Shown: positions 35,201 through 43,227 of the stretch, piece by piece
Numbering within the stretch: position 1 is the first letter of the stretch
Layout: the number at the start of each line of letters is the position of its first letter
NCBI RefSeq assembly: GCF_014697355.1
Contig: NZ_JACJRQ010000001.1
Span: 558,001-622,000, forward strand
Length of the DNA: 64,000 bases
DNA from: Nostoc calcicola FACHB-3891
GTDB lineage: Bacteria; Cyanobacteriota; Cyanobacteriia; Cyanobacteriales; Nostocaceae
Reading direction: 5' to 3'
Notes under the pieces: generated by a model
Told to the model about the DNA's origin: nothing
Database searches by the model: none
Seen by the model: only the letters and a program-made list of their open reading frames with translations
Program-made: the position numbers and the translations under genes

Positions 35201-35505
35201 AAGTTCACCTGTCCTTCACGGGTACGGGAAAAAACTTGCACCACATTCTCGGTTGCCGATAAAGCTTGTTCTAAGGGTCTGGTGATTTCGTCTACTGCTA
35301 CTTCCGGGGAAATACCAGGGGCTTCTAGCCTGACACTAACTCGTGGATAAGTAATTGCTGGTAGGAGATCGACTTGGATAGTTGTGAGAAAAAATACTCC
35401 AATGACAATGACTGCCACGGTGAGCATGAGTGTACCAATGTGTTGGCGGATAGCGATCGTACTTAGACTAAATCCGCTATTGCCATTATTATTTGTTTGT
35501 TGCAT
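32239..35505 (-). CDS. RND-family multidrug/solute efflux permease (AcrB/HAE1-like)
   Basis: The 1088-residue protein has the standard RND layout of two 6-TM halves with large periplasmic loops. Recognisable parts are an N-terminal helix (MLTVAVIVIGVFFLTTIQVD), LLPAITYPRVSVRLEAPGIS, VVQVFSRTREGQVNLDLYF, TM4 with GVGQAIDTSVVILENI, and C-terminal LVGIVVNAGILMVELANQ. In TM4 the usual Asp-Asp pair aligns as Asp-Thr. Two repeat-derived in-frame insertions are visible: PSSPSSPSSLPRR (from GATGAGGGG units near 34700) and EMEAEGQRRNSKF near 34160. It exports drugs or lipophiles with the adaptor encoded just upstream. No TolC-type gene is nearby. Confidence 0.93.
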   Translation of the reverse strand: MQQTNNNGNSGFSLSTIAIRQHIGTLMLTVAVIVIGVFFLTTIQVDLLPAITYPRVSVRLEAPGISPEVAVDEITRPLEQALSATENVVQVFSRTREGQVNLDLYFQPGGDIDQALNDATAAFNRGRGQLPDTIEEPRLFKVDPSQLPVYELALTSASLPGKDLRVFADEELTRELSVVPGVASVDVSGGAEEEVRVLVDLNRLQALGVGLNNVLDELTARNQDTSGGRILGENSEPLTRTVGRFQNASEIENLSLEVSSPSSPSSPSSLPRRVYLRDFAEVIDDTEDQRVFVYLNRQPAVKFSVRKQPEANTITVVNAVKRRIEQLRQSGLIPTDMTLSPTTDESVFIRNSLNDVIFSGISGALLAAAAVLLFLGSFRQTLIISLTIPLCTLAAIALMKIFGLTLNVFSLAGLTLGVGQAIDTSVVILENISEKTGMTPNQKEMEAEGQRRNSKFFIDTAINASQEVESALVAATGANLVSVVPFLLIGGFIALLFNELILTISFAVAASLVVAITVVPMLSSRLLGISWSSQIGEFWLLRQFNHRFEDATRGYGNFLTKVLRYRLLVVTAALLILGGSSFLMFGQIPQEILPRISTGQATLRAQFPAGTPLATSQKVMQIVDDILLKQPETESAFTTVGGNLFGSNTTENPLRASSTINLKPGTNVEAFVKKVTQEFNKLNLAGILLRLNPGQVRGLILSNSPVQGSDVDVILQGENEESLTQAGAQVLEALQERAQLATFRPDADPRQPEIQIRPDWERVSALGLSAQEIGATVQTAIEGSVPTQIQRGNRLVDVRVQLNKEAIQRPSQLQQLPLFTENNQLIRLSDVANIEEGQAPGEVQRINQRQAFIVAGNLTEGASLGEAIAEVNEILQDVDLPDGVSIVPSSAQETNQQLQDALKTLGALATFLIFVVMAVQYNSLIDPLVIMFTVPLALAGGIFGLYITQTAIGATVIVGVVLLVGIVVNAGILMVELANQIRDEVGCTRQIAIMKAAPQRLRPIMMTTVTTILGLFPLALGIGEGSEFLQPLGIVVFFGMAIATMLTLFIIPCFYVLLHDLLGGNLAKPVLTMLRGFKKKLISITDKD

Positions 35506-35577
35506 GATGCTAAGTGCTGAGTGCTGGCTACTAAGTACTTTTTTCTTGGTATGGTGTTATTACTCACCCTACTACTA

Positions 35578-37044
35578 TTATTTTTCTGAAAGAATTGAAA
35601 GACTTACAGTGTCACCTTCTTTTAATGGCTTACCACTGCGAACAACATAGCGTTCACCAGCTTGCAAGCCAGATAAAATTTCCACTTTGCCATCAGCTCT
35701 TTTTCCTAAGGTGACAGCACGCGCCGCTACTTTCGCTTTGCCTTCTGCATCACTGAGAACAAATAGGGTTCCAGTTTGGTTTTCTGTGTTTGCTCTGTTG
35801 CTTTTCTGCTGAAGAGGTTGTTTTTGGATAGCTGTTTGCGGCACTACTACCCGCTGTGTTGTTTGGGTTTCAAAATTGACTCGTGCCAGTAGTCCACTGC
35901 CAATTTTGCCGTCACTGTTGGGAATTACTACCTCTACAGGTATCAAGCGAGCGGTAGCATCGGCAGCTGGTGAAATCCGCGTTACTCTGCCAATTAATGT
36001 TTCAGTGGGGAAAGCATCTAAGCGGACTTTTACAGATTGTCCAACTTGAATTTGTGCCAGTTCTAATTCGGAAACTTGGACGACGACTTTCACACGGTTA
36101 AAGTCGCCAATTTTTAAGACTTCATTACCTGCTTGCAAAAGATTGCCTGGTTCTGTGACTTTTTCTGTAACTACGCCAGTAATGGGCGATGTCAGTCGAG
36201 CGTAAGATCTGCGTTCTTTGGTTTGGGCAACCAAAGCCTGTTGTGCCAACACTCTGCCTTGAGCAGCTGCCACGGCTTGTTGTTCTGTACGAACCTGCTC
36301 TTGAGCTGCCCGCAATGCCTGAGCGGCTGTTTGTGCTTGGGTACGCGCTTGTTCAGCAGCTTGTTGAGCGATCGCTCCAGCTTTAAATAGATCCTGTTGC
36401 CGTTTTGAGTCTGCCTGGGCTTGTACCACTTCTAGCCTTGCCCGTTCCACGTCAGCACGGGCGTTACTTACCTGATTGTTTACCCTGGCTACTTCTGATT
36501 TCAGGGCTGCTAGTTCTGCTTCTGCTTGCTTTAATTCAGTCAAAAGTATGGCATCATCTAACTGCCCGACGTTCTGCCCTTGGGTAACTGTATCGCCTAC
36601 ATCTAGATTCAAAGCCAACAGCCGTGCTTCAACTTGCGATCGCAGTGATACAATCCGAAAGGGTGTTGTATTACCTGTGTATTCTGGTTGTGTTTGCAAT
36701 AAGTCTGTTCGAGCGATCGCCACATCTACAGGTGTTCCACCACCACCCTGCGCCCGTCCACCAGGACTCTGAGATTGTGCCTCAGCTGATTCCTTCGGCA
36801 GCGATCCGCAGCTTGCTGTTAGTAGTCCTATGCCTACCAAACAGGATATTAATAAACTTCTCAAACAAGTGGAGGCAAAAAAATAATTTTCCCTTTTTCC
36901 ACCTTTTGCACAACTGCTTTTTGCCACAAGTCTATTTTCGACATCTGCGTAGGCACAGCGCCCCGCAGGCATCGCTACCTCAGTCTTCGCAACTGAATTT
37001 AAATCGATATTAATTAGCTGGGTATTGGTTACAAAATCTGTCAT
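35578..37044 (-). CDS. RND efflux periplasmic adaptor (HlyD/MFP family) lipoprotein
   Basis: ATG 37044 is used with AGGTGA upstream; a GTG lies two codons earlier. A cytoplasmic N-terminal stretch of ~65 residues precedes a lipoprotein signal ending LLTASCGS, so lipidation at that Cys is expected. Then come the barrel-sandwich half (VEARLLALNLDVGDTVTQGQ), a long coiled-coil hairpin rich in Ala/Gln/Glu (about 165-275), the second lipoyl half (SPITGVVTEKVTEPGNLLQA) and beta-barrel domains. It is the first gene of an operon with the permease 72 bp downstream. Odd: the pre-signal extension (AMPAGRCAYADVENRLVAKS) is encoded by an interspersed repeat, so true translation may start later. Confidence 0.9.
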   Translation of the reverse strand: MTDFVTNTQLINIDLNSVAKTEVAMPAGRCAYADVENRLVAKSSCAKGGKRENYFFASTCLRSLLISCLVGIGLLTASCGSLPKESAEAQSQSPGGRAQGGGGTPVDVAIARTDLLQTQPEYTGNTTPFRIVSLRSQVEARLLALNLDVGDTVTQGQNVGQLDDAILLTELKQAEAELAALKSEVARVNNQVSNARADVERARLEVVQAQADSKRQQDLFKAGAIAQQAAEQARTQAQTAAQALRAAQEQVRTEQQAVAAAQGRVLAQQALVAQTKERRSYARLTSPITGVVTEKVTEPGNLLQAGNEVLKIGDFNRVKVVVQVSELELAQIQVGQSVKVRLDAFPTETLIGRVTRISPAADATARLIPVEVVIPNSDGKIGSGLLARVNFETQTTQRVVVPQTAIQKQPLQQKSNRANTENQTGTLFVLSDAEGKAKVAARAVTLGKRADGKVEILSGLQAGERYVVRSGKPLKEGDTVSLSILSEK

Positions 37045-37050
37045 TTTCAC

Positions 37051-37743
37051 CTGTTTGTGCGGCTTAATTTATGTCCAAAATCATTTCTTTTTGCTCCTAT
37101 GGACGAGCCTTTGGGATTAAACAGCCGTGTTTTCCCAAGTAATTCTGAGAGATATCATTAATAAAAAATGGCGAGAATCAATAAGCTGTCTAACAGAAAG
37201 TTTCTGTGTTCAGAAAATTACTGTTTTCTCATAAAAGTTCAAAAGTTCTCACCACTCTACTTCTTACACAGAGGTAGACAATCTTCTTGCAGCTAATCAA
37301 TTATAAACGTAGTATAAATATTTTTCAGTTTTCTGTAATCTACCCACAGGAGAAAACTGCCTTGATCCGAAGATAATGAAGCTTTTTTCCCATGTTTTAA
37401 CATGGATGGTATTAAATGTAATTATCCTTGTTTTGAGACAACAGCTTGATTCTACTAAAGCTACTAGTATTTTTAGTAGTTTGTCAAGTGCATTAATGTT
37501 TTGTTGTCATTTGTCAGTGCCCCCGCTCCCGACTCCCTACTCAGCTAGTTAACATAAATTTTTATAACAGTTTTTCAAAGTTGACTCCAGAAAGTTTACT
37601 GTTGTGTCATCATGGGGAGTGAAATGAGAATTAATTCGGCAGACAGTGTTTGTTCTTAGTATTGACAGGCTTTCTCCTCTTGGTATTACAGACTTCTCTC
37701 CGAAATCTAAATCTCTACATACTTATGATTTTGGAGATATTTC
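37051..37743. other. long intergenic region upstream of rbp gene
   Basis: About 690 bp between divergent genes. It includes an inverted repeat CTACTAAA...TTTAGTAG near 37453-37480. A probable long 5' UTR for the RNA-binding protein lies in the last ~120 bp (TTGGAGATATTTC before the ATG). Cyanobacterial rbp genes are often cold-induced through such leaders, but no specific element is recognised. No ORF is seen. Confidence 0.5.
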
Positions 37744-38055
37744 ATGTCGATTTACGTAGGTAACCTCTCCTATGAAGTTACACAAGAAGCGCTGAGTGCT
37801 GTTTTTGCAGAATATGGTTCTGTGAAGCGCGTCCAGCTGCCTACTGACCGTGAAACAGGACGTTTGCGCGGTTTTGGTTTTGTGGAAATGAGTTCAGATG
37901 CTGAAGAAGCAGCTGCCATTGAAGCTCTTGATGGTGCTGAATGGCTCGGTCGTGACCTCAAGGTAAATAAAGCCAAGCCTAGAGAAGACAGAGGTGGCTC
38001 CTCCTTCGGTGGTGGTAACCGTGGTGGTGGTGGCTACAACCGTAACCGTTACTAA
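37744..38055 (+). CDS. RRM-type RNA-binding protein with Gly-rich tail
   Basis: The 103-residue protein is one RRM: RNP2 is SIYVGNLSYE at the N-terminus and RNP1 is LRGFGFVEM at about residues 41-49. A Gly/Asn/Arg tail follows (GGSSFGGGNRGGGGYNRNRY). This is the cyanobacterial Rbp group, typically cold-responsive and involved in mRNA localisation or stability. GGAGAT precedes the ATG. A strong terminator follows, so it is monocistronic. Confidence 0.95.
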   Translation: MSIYVGNLSYEVTQEALSAVFAEYGSVKRVQLPTDRETGRLRGFGFVEMSSDAEEAAAIEALDGAEWLGRDLKVNKAKPREDRGGSSFGGGNRGGGGYNRNRY

Positions 38056-38090
38056 ACCGAATAGACGGAACTTAAGTTAGTTTAATCTGG

Positions 38091-38122
38091 AAAAAGCTCA
38101 GGCAGTAATGTCTGAGCTTTTT
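38091..38122 (+). terminator. rho-independent terminator after rbp
   Basis: AAAAAGCTCAG (38091-38101) pairs with CTGAGCTTTTT (38112-38122) around a 10-nt loop, 35 nt after the stop. Confidence 0.9.
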
Positions 38123-38197
38123 CTATGGAAAAAGGAGTCAGACAATTTTGGATTTTAGATGTTGCGAAATGATACAGCAGAATTCTGAATTCAATGG

Positions 38198-38413
38198 TTA
38201 ATAAACTACTTGCCACCAACCAAAAGCCGGGCCGATAAAACGAATGGTTAGCCATGCTGCAACCATGACACCAATACCTATCCAGGCACCGCGAGTAGTC
38301 CAACTGACGAATAATTCAGCTTGAGATTTTGAGATGGGAACCCAAGGCAAGATGCGAGTTTCTTGACCGTATGTTTCCCCTAGTGTAGTTTTGCGACGTT
38401 TTGCTTCACCCAT
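38198..38413 (-). CDS. DUF2839 family small membrane protein
   Basis: ATG 38413 gives 71 residues starting MGEAKRRKTTLGETYGQE; the TTG three codons upstream is rejected. A conserved soluble head (MGEAKRRK...ILPWVPISKSQAELFVSWTT) precedes one membrane helix (IGIGVMVAAWLTIRFIGPAF). This family is restricted to cyanobacteria and has no known function. It stands alone between two repeat-containing gaps. Confidence 0.85.
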   Translation of the reverse strand: MGEAKRRKTTLGETYGQETRILPWVPISKSQAELFVSWTTRGAWIGIGVMVAAWLTIRFIGPAFGWWQVVY

Positions 38414-38481
38414 AATTAGCAACTGAAATCAACTTAGGTTTTAACTTTATCTTGCCAGGAATTGTGGTTATGGACAATTAG

Positions 38482-38640
38482 GGAATGGGGAAAGGGGGAA
38501 GGGGGAAGGGGGAAAGGGGAAGGGGGAAAGGTTAAATTTATCCCTTTACCCTTTACCCTTTAACCTTTACCCCTGTTTTGAATTCTTACCCTTTACCCTT
38601 TACCCTTTACCCTTTACCCTTTACCCTTTACCCATCTCCC
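38482..38640. repeat. polypurine/polypyrimidine heptamer repeat (GGGGGAA / CCCTTTA)
   Basis: About six GGGGAAG-type units are followed by more than ten CCCTTTA heptamers, with AAGGTTAAATTTATCCCTTT at the turn. The two halves are complementary and could form a long stem. Related blocks occur at 41372-41508, 52682-52842 and 59420-59560. Confidence 0.85.
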
Positions 38641-38661
38641 ACTCACCAATCCCCAGTCCCC

Positions 38662-40233
38662 TTAAGCGGAATTTTCCTCATCTGTATTAGAAAACAGATT
38701 GGGATCGAGATAGTTAATGCGTGCTAGAGGACTTAAAGCTGCGAGAATTTGAGCGCCGTAGCTGCGGTTAACTACACGACTATCAAGTAAAGCAACAATA
38801 CCTTGACTTTCTCGCACTGGAGCGATCGCTCTTTGTAATTCATTCAAGGCGGTTGGCAATAAGTATAAACGGAACCAATCTTGATGCGATCGCTTATAAC
38901 GAGCTACTCTACCAGCTACTAGGGGATTTTCCAAAGATGGTAGCGGCAAAGTCGCAATAATTAACAACTGGGGTGCTGGCAAGACTCGCTGATGTTCTCG
39001 CCAAAATTCCCAACCGCTGACTAAAATACCATTTTCATCTAAACAAGTTTTTTCTACCTGTACCCGCGAACCAAATTCTGAGGCTAAAATTGTCCCCACT
39101 TGCGCCTTCAGTGGGACATCGCCCACCAAGATCGCAGTTAACCCTGGTGCTGTAGCACTGAGACAAACCAGCGTGCGGACTTTGTGAATAAATGCGGCTT
39201 GAAATTCTGGTGTATTGGGTAGGGGTAACTTATAAGGTACATACAACTGAATTGCTTCGGCTTGACTCTCGGAAGAAAATTTCAGGCAAGTTACATCCTC
39301 CAAACCCAAACGCTGACGGAAAAGGGGAGCCTCAGTTTCGGGTTCTATGGCACTGCCAATTAAAACTACTGGTTGTCGCTGCCAAATGGGGGAGAGTATT
39401 TTTCCTAATTCCATTGGGGCATAATGTAAAGAAAATAAACCTTGGCGACGGGCAATAGTCGTCCAGAAGAGGGCAGGGGGGAGGGGAGATGAGGGAGATG
39501 AGGGGGAAAGGTTTTCGTTGAGGGGTTGAAATTCTTGCCAGAAACGTTTCCAATTATCTGGGAGATTACTTAGGTCTAAATTAGAATATAGACGGTTTAA
39601 AATGTCTATTTCTGGGCTAGAGATGAGATAGCACTCATAGGGATTAGCAGGATGCTGAAAAAGTTCGTGTGTCAGTTGTATCCGTGCTTCGCGGATTGCC
39701 TCAGCTTGATTTGGGCAAGCTAGCATGAGTCGATCCCAATCATCGGGTTGAATCTCTTGGGTGAGCTGATGACGCACCCAATCTTCAAGATCGTCTACAC
39801 CATCAATAATTGTAGGAATACCTTGGGGAAAGCGATCGCCATCAGTCAACTGTCCTTTTAACCAAGCTTCTGGGGAAGTCAACAGTAGCCCTTGGAACTG
39901 GGTATCAGGCCATGCGTCACCTGTCCTAATCGGTTTGTTGGCTGGTAGCCACTGTTGTAGGCGGGGAATTTCCACCCGCAAGAGAAGTTGTTGCACTGCT
40001 TCTTGAGCAACAATAATTACAGGGCCCTGCCACATCAGGGCTGATGCTACGAAACTGGTACGATATCGTCCTTGATAGCCAGAAACCGCCCCTACTTGAA
40101 TGAGGGCGCTACGTTCCAGGCGCAAGGCGCGTGCTACCAACCGTGCCATCGTCAAATGATGGGGCCAGGAAGGGAACCCCGCCTGCGATCGCAAAAAGTT
40201 ATGTAGTGACAAATGAACTTCTGCCTCAATCAC
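38662..40233 (-). CDS. DinG-like helicase homologue lacking catalytic motifs
   Basis: This 523-residue protein uses a GTG start. Its C-terminus matches the DinG/XPD helicase C-domain: LVAGRVARYKRSHQDWFRLY, VALLDSRVVNRSYGAQILAAL. The N-domain has SGYQGRYRTSFVA where a Walker A P-loop belongs (no GKT/S) and PTIIDGVDDLEDW where DEAH belongs. It is therefore unlikely to hydrolyse ATP and may be a structural or regulatory paralogue. A Pro/Ser insertion (LSPSSPSSPLPP) derives from GATGAGGG-type repeat DNA near 39480-39512. The family assignment is moderate; conservation in cyanobacteria is my recollection. Confidence 0.65.
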   Translation of the reverse strand: MIEAEVHLSLHNFLRSQAGFPSWPHHLTMARLVARALRLERSALIQVGAVSGYQGRYRTSFVASALMWQGPVIIVAQEAVQQLLLRVEIPRLQQWLPANKPIRTGDAWPDTQFQGLLLTSPEAWLKGQLTDGDRFPQGIPTIIDGVDDLEDWVRHQLTQEIQPDDWDRLMLACPNQAEAIREARIQLTHELFQHPANPYECYLISSPEIDILNRLYSNLDLSNLPDNWKRFWQEFQPLNENLSPSSPSSPLPPALFWTTIARRQGLFSLHYAPMELGKILSPIWQRQPVVLIGSAIEPETEAPLFRQRLGLEDVTCLKFSSESQAEAIQLYVPYKLPLPNTPEFQAAFIHKVRTLVCLSATAPGLTAILVGDVPLKAQVGTILASEFGSRVQVEKTCLDENGILVSGWEFWREHQRVLPAPQLLIIATLPLPSLENPLVAGRVARYKRSHQDWFRLYLLPTALNELQRAIAPVRESQGIVALLDSRVVNRSYGAQILAALSPLARINYLDPNLFSNTDEENSA

Positions 40234-40343
40234 ACGCTTTTAATCCCATAACAAAATGACTTTTACAAACAAAGCCCCATTTCTATTATGTTGTCGTTTG
40301 TCATTTGTCATTTGTCCAAAACTAATGACCAATGACTATTGTA

Positions 40344-40366
40344 CAGACGCGATTAATCGCGTCTCT
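40344..40366. repeat. CAGACGCGATTAATCGCGTC palindrome
   Basis: A single copy of the short HIP-like palindrome, within a 160-bp gap that also has TTGTCATTTGTCATTTGTCC and ATGACCAAT short repeats. No gene is present in 40234-40395. Confidence 0.7.
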
Positions 40367-40395
40367 ATCAATGACCAATCACCAATTACCTAATT

Positions 40396-41364
40396 ATGCC
40401 AACCTACACAGGAATTTCCAGCGAAGCCTTTAGGCATCCACTGGATATCCAAGCCGAGCAAGCTTTACGTAATTTACCGGGATTTGATTTTTTAGCCCGT
40501 AAATTTGTGGAATTTTTCGCTGAACGCCCTCAGTTAGTTTATTTAATGGGCAACACCATCCAAGTCGGGCCGCGCCAATATTCCACTATTTACCAGATTT
40601 TTCGGGAATGCGTGCGAGATTTGGACATTTATCCAGAACCCGCACTGTTTGTTGAGCAAAATTCCCAAGCTAATAGCTACGCACTTGGACAAGAACATCC
40701 TTACATAGTCATAAATACAGGGATATTGGACTTACTAAACGAAGCCGAAATTAGGGCGGTGCTAGCCCATGAACTGGGGCACATTAAATGTGGTCATACT
40801 ATTTTAATTCAAATGGCGATATGGGCGAGGAGTGTCGCTTCGAGAGTTGGTGAATTCACCTTTGGCATTGGTGATTTTGTTAGTCAAGGTTTGTTGCTTG
40901 CCTTTTATGAATGGCGACGTAAAGCTGAGTTATCCTCAGATCGCGCCGCTTTATTAGTAATGGATGACTTAAATCCTGTGATGACTTCCATGATGAAAGT
41001 CACGGGGGGTAGTATCAAATATGCCAATGAATGCAGTTTACAAGAATTTATTAAACAGTCTGAAAATTATCAGGCACTTGATGAAGATGGACTGAATCAA
41101 ATGTATAAATTCTTAATGTTCACTGGGTTTCAAGGTGCAATGCTGACTCATCCTTTTCCTGTGGAACGCTTGCATTACTTACGAGGGTGGGCAGTATCAG
41201 AAGAATATCAGCAAATTCGTCGAGGAAACTACCAGCGATCGCCCGCCTCAGGAGCAGTAAATGTTCAGGCAGAATCTTCTGAAAAAGAAAAAGAAGCTCT
41301 GCGCCGTCAAATTGAAGAATTACAACGCGAAATTAACAGAAAGAAAAGGCCGGATAATTTGTAA
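40396..41364 (+). CDS. M48-family zinc metallopeptidase
   Basis: The 322-residue protein has the active-site helix AVLAHELGHIKCGH (HExxH) and a downstream Zn-ligand Glu in WRRKAELSSDRAALL, as in M48 peptidases. YIVINTGILDLLNEAE precedes the active site as usual. HtpX-type membrane helices are weak here: one hydrophobic stretch is visible, around residues 135-170. It is likely soluble or peripheral. The C-terminus is a charged coiled coil (EKEKEALRRQIEELQREINR). Substrates are unknown; protein quality control is typical for the family. Confidence 0.9.
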   Translation: MPTYTGISSEAFRHPLDIQAEQALRNLPGFDFLARKFVEFFAERPQLVYLMGNTIQVGPRQYSTIYQIFRECVRDLDIYPEPALFVEQNSQANSYALGQEHPYIVINTGILDLLNEAEIRAVLAHELGHIKCGHTILIQMAIWARSVASRVGEFTFGIGDFVSQGLLLAFYEWRRKAELSSDRAALLVMDDLNPVMTSMMKVTGGSIKYANECSLQEFIKQSENYQALDEDGLNQMYKFLMFTGFQGAMLTHPFPVERLHYLRGWAVSEEYQQIRRGNYQRSPASGAVNVQAESSEKEKEALRRQIEELQREINRKKRPDNL

Positions 41365-41371
41365 AAGGGAT

Positions 41372-41508
41372 TGGGGAGTGGGGAGTGGGGGGATGGGGAG
41401 ATGAGGAGATGGGGAGAGAATTTCACCCCACCACCCCCTCCCCTCTGCTCCCTGCTCCCTTGCCTCTTCCCCACTCCCTAATCCCCAATCCCCAATCCCC
41501 AGGCATTT
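41372..41508. repeat. GGGGAGTGGGGAGATG / CCCCACTCCC inverted repeat block
   Basis: GGGGAGTGGGGAGTGGGG on the left is mirrored by CCCCACTCCCTAATCCCC on the right, with GATGAGGAGATGGGG units inside. It fills the M48 - Spy-like gene gap. Confidence 0.75.
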
Positions 41509-41514
41509 TTCAAT

Positions 41515-41940
41515 ATGGCAATTCACTTGACAAAACGGCTTTTTGTGTTACTCAATATGCTTGCCCTTGTTCTCTTCATGCCGGGAATTGCCTTAGCTGC
41601 ACCCGTTCAGATCGATACTTCTGCTGGTATTGTCGCCCAAGCTACCAAAGCTGTAAGGGATTCCACTTTATTTTCAGAGATTAACCTGACTCCCCAACAA
41701 AGCCAACAACTCCAAGCTGTGCGTCAGAGAAGAAACAAGGAAATTCAGGCAGTTTTAAACTCATCCCAGCGTGCCCAACTTGCTCACAACCTCCGGGCTG
41801 GTAACAATATCAATCAAGCCCTCAAAACACTGAATTTAAAACCAGAACAGCAAGAATTAGTCGAGGCAATACTGAAATTTACTAACTTGAAAATGAAGGC
41901 TGTTTTATCTCGGCATTCGCTACAAGTAGGTCAGAAATAA
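41515..41940 (+). CDS. exported Spy/CpxP-like small protein
   Basis: The 141-residue protein has a clear signal peptide (MAIHLTKRLFVLLNMLALVL then MPGIALA|APVQ). The mature part is all-helical with LTPQQSQQLQAVRQRRNKEI and LNLKPEQQELVEAI, an LTxxQ-like pattern seen in periplasmic Spy/CpxP chaperones. A periplasmic helical hairpin protein is the likely product; the chaperone function is inferred. The second IS605-type element ends only 16 bp past its stop, so its terminator may be lost. Confidence 0.7.
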   Translation: MAIHLTKRLFVLLNMLALVLFMPGIALAAPVQIDTSAGIVAQATKAVRDSTLFSEINLTPQQSQQLQAVRQRRNKEIQAVLNSSQRAQLAHNLRAGNNINQALKTLNLKPEQQELVEAILKFTNLKMKAVLSRHSLQVGQK

Positions 41941-42005
41941 AGGTTTGATTTGCAGATTGACATACTCCCCCGAATGCGCTCCGCTAAATTCGGGGGATTC
42001 TAGCT

Positions 42006-43181
42006 TCAAACAGCAATTGCAGTCTGAGACTGTCTAACATCACCTAAGCTAACAGTCGATGCCCCGACTGCTTGAATGTTCTTGGCCGCATTTTCATCAC
42101 GTCCATTTACTGATTGACATGATGGACAACGCCACTCTCTGACTGACAAATCTAAAGTTTCTAAGACGTGTCCGCAACAGGAACACGTTTTGCTAGAAGG
42201 ATACCACTGGTCGATATAGACCACAAGTTTCCCTTTCTTCAATGCTTGCCACTCTAGGATATCTAAAAAATCTCGAAGTGCTAAATCACTAACTTTTCTT
42301 CCCCATAAACGCTTCATACCTTTGAGATTGAGCGTCTCAAAACACAGCACATCAAATCTATTAGTTAACGATAAAGCTAATTTCCAAAACCAATCGCTTC
42401 TGCGGTTGGCTATGTCTTCATGAGCGCGGGCTAGATTTTTTCTTGCTCGTTCCCGGTTAGAAGATCCTTTTAACTTCCGAGAGTGATGCCTGTTCGCTTT
42501 TTTAATGACATTGAATGATTGCTTGAAGAATTGGGGAGACTCAATTTTGCGAAAAACGCGGTCTTGGGGTTCCCCCAAGAGGAGCGATTTTTCAAGACAA
42601 GAGCCGTCCGAGCAAGTGAGGAATGTCTTTAAACCAAAATCAAACCCCGCTATTTTACCAGTCGTGAGTTTGATTCCTGGCTCATCAATGCTGTCAACGA
42701 CAACGACCAAAAACAACTCACCTAGCGGTGTGCGTTTAATGGTCAAAGTCTTAACTTTTCCCTCAATCTCTCTGGAGTTCCAATATTGATAAACTCGGCT
42801 CCCTATCTTGATCCGATTACCACCTAATAATTTATAACCTGCTTGTTTTAAAGTAAATGACTTGTACTTTTTAACTTTCTTGAAGTTTGGCGGTCTTACC
42901 CCTTTTTTATGATGTTTGAAAAATAACTGGTAGGCTTTATCAATGCGTTGGCAGATATCCTGTACTGCCTGAGAACCCACAGACTGCCAAAATTCTTTAC
43001 GCTTGCGTAGCTTCGCAATATGAGACTGAAGTTTTGCACAACTTAAATGCTTGTTCCACATTCGGTAGTACCGTTTGTGTAGAGCAATTGCGTAATTATA
43101 AATTACCCCAGCAGCATTGATTGACCGCTTGAGAAATTTGTTTCGCTTGTGTTGGTACAACTTGAACTTCAGTGTTTTCAT
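42006..43181 (-). CDS. tnpB: RNA-guided endonuclease TnpB, second type
   Basis: The 391-residue TnpB has RuvC residues D181 (IAGFDFGLKTF), E282 (LCFETLNLKGM) and D362 (NGRDENAAKNI) and a zinc ribbon C333/C336...C352/C355. It is clearly diverged from the TnpB at 2031 (MKTLKFKLYQHKRNKF start) although the element ends are alike. Between TCSDGS and ESPQFFKQ lie about 19 extra residues (CLEKSLLLGEPQDRVFRKI), encoded by an interspersed GGGGGAACCCC-type repeat at 42543-42599. The insertion keeps frame and catalytic residues, but its effect on activity is unknown. Confidence 0.92.
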   Translation of the reverse strand: MKTLKFKLYQHKRNKFLKRSINAAGVIYNYAIALHKRYYRMWNKHLSCAKLQSHIAKLRKRKEFWQSVGSQAVQDICQRIDKAYQLFFKHHKKGVRPPNFKKVKKYKSFTLKQAGYKLLGGNRIKIGSRVYQYWNSREIEGKVKTLTIKRTPLGELFLVVVVDSIDEPGIKLTTGKIAGFDFGLKTFLTCSDGSCLEKSLLLGEPQDRVFRKIESPQFFKQSFNVIKKANRHHSRKLKGSSNRERARKNLARAHEDIANRRSDWFWKLALSLTNRFDVLCFETLNLKGMKRLWGRKVSDLALRDFLDILEWQALKKGKLVVYIDQWYPSSKTCSCCGHVLETLDLSVREWRCPSCQSVNGRDENAAKNIQAVGASTVSLGDVRQSQTAIAV

Positions 43182-43227
43182 AATTTTAGAGTACCATTAT
43201 TGATGTAGACAATCAACACTCATCTAC

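Noticed and set aside
38540..38640. CRISPR-like or telomere-like CCCTTTA array
   Set aside because: Pure heptamer tandem repeat without spacers, typical of cyanobacterial short tandem repeats.
41320..41684. Two ORFs over the GGGGAGTGGGG block
   Set aside because: Low-complexity repeat translation only.
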